In this document: piece by piece, positions 57,870-64,000 of the stretch
Layout of the letters: each line of letters starts with the position of its first letter
How positions within the stretch are numbered: the first letter of the stretch is position 1
Origin: Aedes albopictus
Taxonomy: Eukaryota > Arthropoda > Insecta > Diptera > Culicidae
DNA length: 64,000 bases
Direction: 5' to 3'
NCBI RefSeq assembly: GCF_035046485.1
Contig: NC_085136.1
Span: 324,412,175-324,476,174 of the forward strand
Made by a program: the position numbers and the translations under genes
The notes under the pieces: generated by a model
Databases searched by the model: none
What the model saw: only the letters and a program-made list of their open reading frames with translations
What the model was told of the DNA's origin: nothing

Positions 57870-58292
57870 ATAGTTGTGCTTTTTATCGCCGATGCCGACT
57901 GTTTCAATTGTTCCGTACCGTTCGTGCGAGTGAGTCGCGTTTTGTGTTCACTCCACTCCACTGCTGGATTCAAGAAAATTAGAAGGAAAAAAAACTCTAG
58001 TGGTGGACTCAACAAGTGTGCAAGCTCTGTGTGTGATCTGGTGTTGGCTGAAACTCTGATTCTGGTTGAAAGTACGGGCGATCTCAAGATATTTAGAGCG
58101 AAGAAGAACACCTCAAACCTGAGCCAAATGAACAGCAAAGCTAGTGCAGTCGCAAGTGATATACTCTGATTTGGCAATCGATTAGTGTGTGATAAGGTGT
58201 GTGCGATCGTTGATCGGGACTTAAGAAGTTCGAAGGGAAGAATCCAAGATTTGTGTGCGATCGTTGTTGATCGGTGGTAGTCCAGGGAGAAA
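57870..58292 (+). other. predicted 5' UTR of Cyp18a1 with two short upstream ORFs
   Basis: If transcription begins just after the TATA box, the leader is ~420 nt. It contains ATGs at 57892 and 58128, each opening a 13-codon upstream ORF (ending 57933 and 58169). GTGTGCGATCGTTG occurs twice, near 58198 and 58252. No splice sites were identified, so an unspliced leader is assumed. Confidence 0.55.
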
Positions 58293-58677
58293 ATGTTCCT
58301 CGATACGTACCTGTTGGGCGTAGTGCGGCAGGAGTTTTTCGATGCGTCCAAGGCGCGAAGTACTCTGCTGGTGTTCTGCTGTACGCTGGCCTGCGTAGTG
58401 TTTCTGCAGTGGCTCTTTCGGTTGATGTGCCAGATCAAGAAGCTTCCTCCGGGACCGTGGGGGGTGCCCATTTTTGGGTATCTGACTTTTATCGGACACG
58501 AGAAGCACACCCAGTATATGAAGCTGGCCCGGAAGTACGGGTCGCTGTTTAGCGCTAAGCTCGGTGCCCAGCTAACGGTGGTGATCAGCGACTACAAGAT
58601 CATCCGGGAGGCGTTCAAAACGGAGGACTTTACCGGGCGGCCGCATTCTCCGCTGCTCAAAACGCTCGGCGGTTTCG
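58293..58677 (+). CDS. Cyp18a1: Cyp18a1 coding exon 1
   Basis: 128 codons plus one base (phase 1), covering the anchor, PPGPWG hinge and substrate-recognition N-terminal part. It ends at the donor GGTTTCG|GTGAGT. Confidence 0.95.
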
Positions 58678-61600
58678 GTGAGTATTGTTTGGGGGTGTTT
58701 CTGGGAGTTTTGTGAGTGAATGTGATATGGTTGTTCGAGGGTCGCAAGAATCTATCAGTGTTCTGAATTTTCCGTGTTCAATCAAAGTTGGCCAGTAGAA
58801 TTATTTTCGTCAATCTGAATGATGATCTAGTAAGCAATTGTTTTAACTTATTCAAGAAGTGAGAAAACAAATCAACGCCTACTGGGAAAACATGTGAATC
58901 AGTGTCGTTAACACCGAAATACGTGAGTTGAGGAAGGTCACTTCGAAGATTTTTACAACTGATTACGCCGCGTAGATAACATGTTTGTTTGTATTGCTCT
59001 CTAGAAGAACTGGAAGCAACGGTAGCCACTCCATGGGCGATTACGCGTCACAAAGTAAATAAATAATCCAATTCGAGTACTCAGATTAATGATACCACCG
59101 CGTAGCCGTGATTAGTCATACCAAGCAAGTCGTATTGTGTAACGTCCTCCTCACTCAATGCTGGTGGAAACAGTCGATCGATGTGCGAATCATCACCGCG
59201 ATCGGCGATCGCGGCTTCTGCGCGGCAGCCCCAATTATTTTGCAAACAAGTGTGTAATTTTTGCTTTTCGCCAAGCCTTCTCGTCATCGGCTCGGCGGTA
59301 AACAGTGCTGTTCACTCGCGAAAGAAAGCTCGTCTTACGGTGGTGGTGGACAAAGCAGGCCGATTGGGAGCTGCTGCAGTGGCAACCGCGCAGTGTGCAA
59401 ATGTTTACTACCAACGACTGCGCTTCGATTGCCAACTACAAAAACAACAACTACGGTCGGTGTTGTTGTCGTTGTCATCGTCCGTCAATGAAGGACGGGC
59501 GGACGAACGGCAGTCGCCGTTTTGGTGACTTTGTGGCTTGCTGTGATCCGATGAGCGCAGTTGAAGTGCGTTACGTCATGTTGTCGGCGGCTGCAGGCTG
59601 CAGCGGGTTTTTCGTGTTTAACTTTGGTCGTTGAAATCGCGCATGAACATAAACGTAAACAAAAGATCGATCCAAGCAGGCTCCGGTTCGACAGGGCTCG
59701 GTGCGGTAACGCTTGCAGCATCACAGGGTTGTTTTAATTTGCGCCTTCGATGACTTTGACAAGGTGTGAACAGCGATGTGTGTAATGGAACGTGAGTAGA
59801 GAGAGAACCGGGTCATTTGTCGCTTCGTCGTCTGACGGAGATGATTACCCACTGTGGACACGGAAAGAAATGAAAGGAAAGGTTGAAGGGGAGTGCCTTC
59901 TGTTGCCCCTTTTTCGGGATGTAATGAATGGGTTCAAACCTGGTAGCAGGTATTTTTTTATGAATGAACGTACACACACGCTGAGCGTCGTCTTTCTTCC
60001 GATCGTTTCGACCAATTTGGCTTCGTTCGTGCCGTTTCATTCATGAGGATCGTTTCCTTACTCGAAGAACTGGTGGAGAAGTATTGATGTCTTGGAAAAA
60101 AGGATTTTAGAATGACAATTTTGATTTTTAGTTCCGTATCAGAGTATCTGTATAAGTCATCAGTGTTACAAATCCTCATCCAAAAACACAAACTTGTTTT
60201 AACGAATTCTGTGAAAACAACACCTAGAGGTGACCGTTCTGAATACTTTGTAAATGTTCATGGATTGCTTCACCAGAAAGTTATGATGAGCTAATGTTTG
60301 ATATTATGTACCGTCTAACCTTGCACATTCGACAATTACCGTTGTAGAACCACCGGGGTAACATATTAATCCGACAAACTGGTCACCCTTCACTGCCTTG
60401 CACGTTAAAATTTTGGAACTCTGTTTTTGTTATTGTTTTGTTTTTCAAGTTTTTTTATTGAAACCAAATCGCGCTAGACATTGTAGCAGCGCTAATGGAA
60501 ACCTTGATCTGAGCACGATTGTTGACAATTGAAATCAATTTCGGATGTTAACCAGGTACTTCGGGAGTCGAATAGTACCGACCACGAAGAAGAGCAGCTG
60601 CTGCTGGAAAGACGGCAGCATCGCTGAGCAATTCTGAGTGATGTGCGACGCACATTGAACACGTTTGCGTGTACGCGACAGAAGTTTGACAGATTTCCCA
60701 AGGTAAAAATGTACAAAAACATAAACTCCGACAGAATAGACGCTATGTGTTCTAGGCTCAACTCCTTTTGTTGGAGTTCAGCTAAATTTGTTTCAAAATA
60801 AACAAAGGCAAAGGTTTTGTAACTTTTTACTGTGCAGTTTGTTCAAAAAGTTTACTTCTCAAGTTCCTATAACTTTGCAACGTAAAGTAACGCTTGTGTT
60901 TCTTCATTTGTCTTGCTGAGTCGCGGTATTTCATAGGATAATTCGATCAAAATATTTGAGATTCCTTAATTTAGATGCTGGACGTAATGCTTGCGTTACT
61001 TCTCGTCAATATGTAACGCAGCGTTACATTGCATTCCATTATTTGACATACGCAAGTTTTAAACCTAGAAATGTAATAAACTCACCGTTTTGTGAATCCC
61101 AAGAAGACTCCATCGCCTGCTAGGTGAATTCCTCCAGTGATTTTTCCCCGTCCGGCAGGTGCCGTTGTGCTGATGCATCACAGCCAGTAGTATTTGCCAT
61201 CACCATCACCCCATTCATCAGGTCCGATGATGGTCATTATGCCATCGTTTCGCGCACCGACCGACCGTGTGCTGCAGCCGAGTTGGCAAAATTGTATTGT
61301 ATGTGATGACACAACCACCATAACTCGGGCTTCCTATCCGCAAAGTGCAGTTATGACCGCGACCGGTGCTGCGGTGGTCAGGTGATACGATGGCCGGCCA
61401 TGGTCTGCACTCAGCGAAATGCAGCAGGTGGTGCACGGTCTGTCGTCGTTGTCGGGCGTAAGACGAACCCGTTGAGTCGCTGGAGTTGTAATTCGAGAGG
61501 ACTTCGACTCGTAACCTTGGTTGTGACCCTGCATCACAGTAGGCTCTTGATTGATCGAATTTAGTCGGAGTTTAGCAGGCGATTGTAAACAAAGAAACGT

Positions 61601-64000
61601 CAAACGAAAAGACCTTTCCAAGAGGCTTTTCTAAATGGCGTTTCAGATCGGTTGAATCGTTGAATCTGAAGTTTGTTGGTAGATATGCCCGGCAGATGAA
61701 ACCGAGTGAAAAGGCCTTTCCGTCAGGCATTTTCATCCGAAAAATCGATCATATCTGGAGAATGTTCAAACTGATTCACCACGAATTTGGACTACATCGT
61801 AGATCCCTTCCGTGAAGTTGTCGGACTCGTGTCGGATTAGCGTCACTCCACTGTACCAACTGGAAATTGTGCCAATAGTGCGTTCGGTGGTGAAAATGCG
61901 CTTCCGTTTTTGCCGCAGCTGATAGCGGACCCTGCGCTGGCTGCACGTCGCGTGTTCGCCACTACTGCTGCGCCGCGCTGGAAGGAAGAAGAAGGCGATC
62001 GCATTTCAGATGACGTCGTGCGCACGTTCCGGGTGACGGTACAGTGCCCTCTCGGCTGGTGCATCTGAATGCGCAAATCTTTGCGAAGCGCATTTCGTTG
62101 TCTTATCGCGTTTGCACAAAAAAAACTTCCATTGACGCAGCGGATTTGTTCTACAACGAAGAATGGGCACGACCGGTGACGTCAAGTACGTGAAAGTACA
62201 GTATTTTCTTGTTACTCCGACAGAATTGGGGGATGACTCCTACTGTCAAAGCGAAAGCGATTGTTATCTGAAATTCGACTGTTTGCGAAATCTGCATAAA
62301 GAAATTCCGTCAGCTGTCAAAACGAAGCTGTCGCCTCCTTACTCTGACAGATCAATCATACTTTGACAGATCTACGGCGAAGCGGCGAGCTCTGCGCAAC
62401 GACATAGCGCTAATCGCCGAGTTACGTAAAAGCGATTGAGAGATGTCAATCGTCGTCGTCGTAGCATGCCATGCCTTCCTTCAACCGTCTTTCGTCTTCT
62501 CCTCGGGCCTGGAAAGATCACCGCAACAGGTTGAGTTGCAAACGTCGTTGGTTGTCCGCTGCAAAGGTGCATTCATGCCGTGCGCGCGAACTCGACTCGC
62601 AAGTCGTCGTCGTCGACCGTAGTCCGAAGTCATTGCACTTTGCCTGCGTCCCGGTGTGGCCTTGAGCTTTTCCCGCCTGCTGTGTTCCACCGTTCCGATG
62701 CAGCCGGGCTCCGCTCGGTTGGTTGTTCTCTCGCTCTGTCTGCCTCCCTCTCTTTTGCATCCATCCAGTTTGGCAGCCAGCCGGCAGCGCATGGTGGATT
62801 AGCGCAGCGACCTAGTAGGCTTTGCATTAGGCTGTGCGAGCGCGCGCACACGTGCAGGAAGTTTGATATCCGCCTAGAATGCACCCGGCATGTGCGTTTG
62901 TGAGTGCTGAGAGCGATGTGAGTGACTCCCCCTGTTGTTGAGGGTGCATTCCCTCAATTCCCATCGCCCGGCCGCTGCGCATCTTCGGAATGCGTCGGGT
63001 GGTTTGTGTGATCGTGCGTGTGAGAGGAGAAGCGCCACCAAGCGCGATCGAGCAACAACGAGAGTTGATCATGCGTTTTGACACGTTTGCGCTTGTTTCT
63101 TCCGTTCCATTACAGGAATCATCAACAGTGAAGGTCAGCTGTGGAAAGATCAACGGCGGTTTCTGCACGAGAAGCTCCGTCACTTCGGCATGACGGTGCT
63201 CGGCAACAAGAAACACCTGATGGAGAGCAGAATCATGGTGAGTGTTCCCGGTTCCGTTCTCTCCGACGAAGCTGCCAGACAGTTTGGCGATTGCGTGTGA
63301 AACTAACCAAGTCCCGTTCTTTCCCCCCTACAGACAGAGGTCGCAGAACTGCTGGCATCGCTGAACGAGGTCACCGACCAGCCGACCGACCTGAGCAAGT
63401 ACCTCTCCGTCTCGGTGAGCAACGTGATCTGCAACATTATCATGTCGGTGCGGTTCTCGCTGGAGGATCCCAAGTTCAAGCGCTTCAACTGGCTGATCGA
63501 GGAAGGCATGCGGCTGTTCGGCGAAATCCACACCATCGACTACATCCCGCAGATCCAGTACCTGCCGGGCAACATCAACGCCAAGAACAAGATCGCCAAG
63601 AACCGACAGGAAATGTTCGACTTCTACCGGGAGGTGATCGACGAGCACAAGCGATCGTTCGACGCCGGCAACATCCGGGACATCGTCGATGCCTACTTGG
63701 ATGAAATCCAGAAAGCAAAAGCCGAAGGCCGCGACCAGGAACTCTTCGACGGAAAAGATCACGGTTGGTACAGCGCACTGTAAAGAACATTGACCTAGTT
63801 TCTGATCGCGTTTTGCGCGCTTTTCCCTTCTTCTCCTTCTCCTTCCGCCCCGCAGAGATCCAGATGATGCAGGTGATTGCGGATCTCTTCTCCGCCGGGA
63901 TGGAAACCATCAAGACGACGCTGCTGTGGCTGAACGTGTTCATGCTGCGTCACCCGGATGCCATGAAACGGGTACAGGACGAGCTCGATCAGGTTGTGGG
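58293..64000 (+). CDS. Cyp18a1: cytochrome P450 CYP18A1, ecdysteroid 26-hydroxylase (partial, continues past window)
   Basis: Join 58293-58677, 63116-63237, 63334-63763, 63856-64000. CYP18A1 inactivates ecdysone and 20-hydroxyecdysone by 26-hydroxylation and further oxidation, in the ER membrane with P450 reductase. The visible 360 residues are about two thirds of the usual ~530. They include a membrane anchor (about 25-42), hinge KKLPPGPWG (49-57), helix-C W138-x3-R142 (WKDQR), a SNVICNIIMSVRFS segment, VDYIP-like TIDYIPQIQYLP, and helix I with AGMET at 326-330. Alignment by eye with the fly protein is close throughout (KHTQYMKLARKYGSLFS, EDFTGRPHSP, FNWLIEEGMRLFGEIHT). The ExxR and heme-Cys motifs lie beyond 64000. 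Start: ATG with A at -3, and the next Met is after the anchor. In flies this gene neighbours Cyp306a1, so the same may hold to the right. Confidence 0.96.
58678..63115 (+). other. Cyp18a1 intron 1 (4,438 bp)
   Basis: GTGAGT donor at 58678 and TTCCATTACAG acceptor ending at 63115. The interior is mixed sequence with few of the mosquito repeats that fill the rest of the window. G+C-rich patches occur at 59170-59560, 61120-61480 and 62400-63050. Many short frames on both strands are without domain signatures. A long first intron in a hormone-regulated gene may hold enhancers, but I see no perfect ecdysone-response palindrome. Confidence 0.85.
63116..63237 (+). CDS. Cyp18a1: Cyp18a1 coding exon 2
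   Basis: Two bases complete the split Gly codon, then 40 codons: GIINSEGQLWKDQRRFLHEK onward to SRIM. It contains the helix-C W-x3-R heme-propionate contact. Phase 0 donor ATG|GTGAGT. Confidence 0.95.
63334..63763 (+). CDS. Cyp18a1: Cyp18a1 coding exon 3
   Basis: Begins TEVAELLAS after the acceptor CCCCCTACAG (96-bp intron). 143 codons plus one base. The donor is CACG|GTTGGT, weaker than the others. It covers helices D to H, including RFNWLIEEGMRLFGEIHT-like KRFNWLIEEGMRLFGEI. Confidence 0.94.
63856..64000 (+). CDS. Cyp18a1: Cyp18a1 coding exon 4, start only
   Basis: The acceptor CGCCCCGCAG follows a 92-bp intron. It reads (G)EIQMMQVIADLFSAGMETI onward to DELDQVVG, where the window ends. 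It holds helix I with the oxygen-activating AGMET, the place where most P450s have AGx(D/E)T. Confidence 0.94.

Noticed and set aside
57369..58169. 266-codon plus-strand frame across the TATA box and leader
   Set aside because: It would begin upstream of the TATA box, has no family match and stops before the clear P450 start.
57284..58510. 408-codon open frame on the minus strand over the Cyp18a1 promoter and exon 1
   Set aside because: It overlaps coding exon 1 in antisense, is composed of low-complexity Arg/Ser/Thr sequence and has no domain. It arises from G+C-rich, stop-poor DNA.

Overview
This window looks like nuclear DNA of a culicine mosquito, most probably Aedes; the species cannot be fixed from sequence alone. 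The reasons are an arthropod CYP18A1 gene at the right edge, short GT-AG introns next to a very long first intron, and a dense load of mosquito-type repeats: tRNA-derived SINEs, RTE and CR1-like non-LTR elements, BEL/Pao remnants, and many palindromic MITEs with TA, TWA, TTAA or 8-bp target duplications.

Region by region. 1-5900 is repeat DNA: a giant inverted repeat built of ~150-bp tandem units, a 250-bp CA microsatellite, degenerate GAATTCC-rich sequence and a 240-bp palindrome. 5900-7740 is mostly unassigned. 7745-12756 may be one TTAA-flanked element carrying ~22 copies of a ~145-bp satellite. 12757-19000 holds SINE-like repeats, a hAT palindrome and a broken minus-strand RTE retrotransposon with two insertions in it. 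19000-23650 holds a Cys-rich coding remnant, a PIF/Harbinger-like element and MITEs. 23680-26900 is a decayed BEL/Pao element on the minus strand. 26900-36500 is largely unassigned, with MITEs and BEL and non-LTR scraps. 36500-42987 is a nest of insertions whose main part is a 5.3-kb hAT-type element bounded by perfect 8-bp duplications. 43000-52800 is more foldback elements, BEL scraps, a C/T-rich minisatellite and a SINE. About 53040-57195 is a CR1-like retrotransposon with both ORFs open.

The only convincing host gene is on the plus strand from about 57.84 kb to beyond the end: Cyp18a1, a steroid-hormone (ecdysteroid) 26-hydroxylase P450. A TATA box, a leader with two short upstream ORFs, coding exon 1, a 4.4-kb intron, exons 2 and 3 and the start of exon 4 are visible. 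The heme-binding C-terminus lies outside the window. The CR1-like element sits about 640 bp upstream of the TATA box.

There is no operon-like logic. The common theme is nested transposition: several insertions can be ordered in time from target duplications, and for two of them an empty copy of the target lies elsewhere in this same window.
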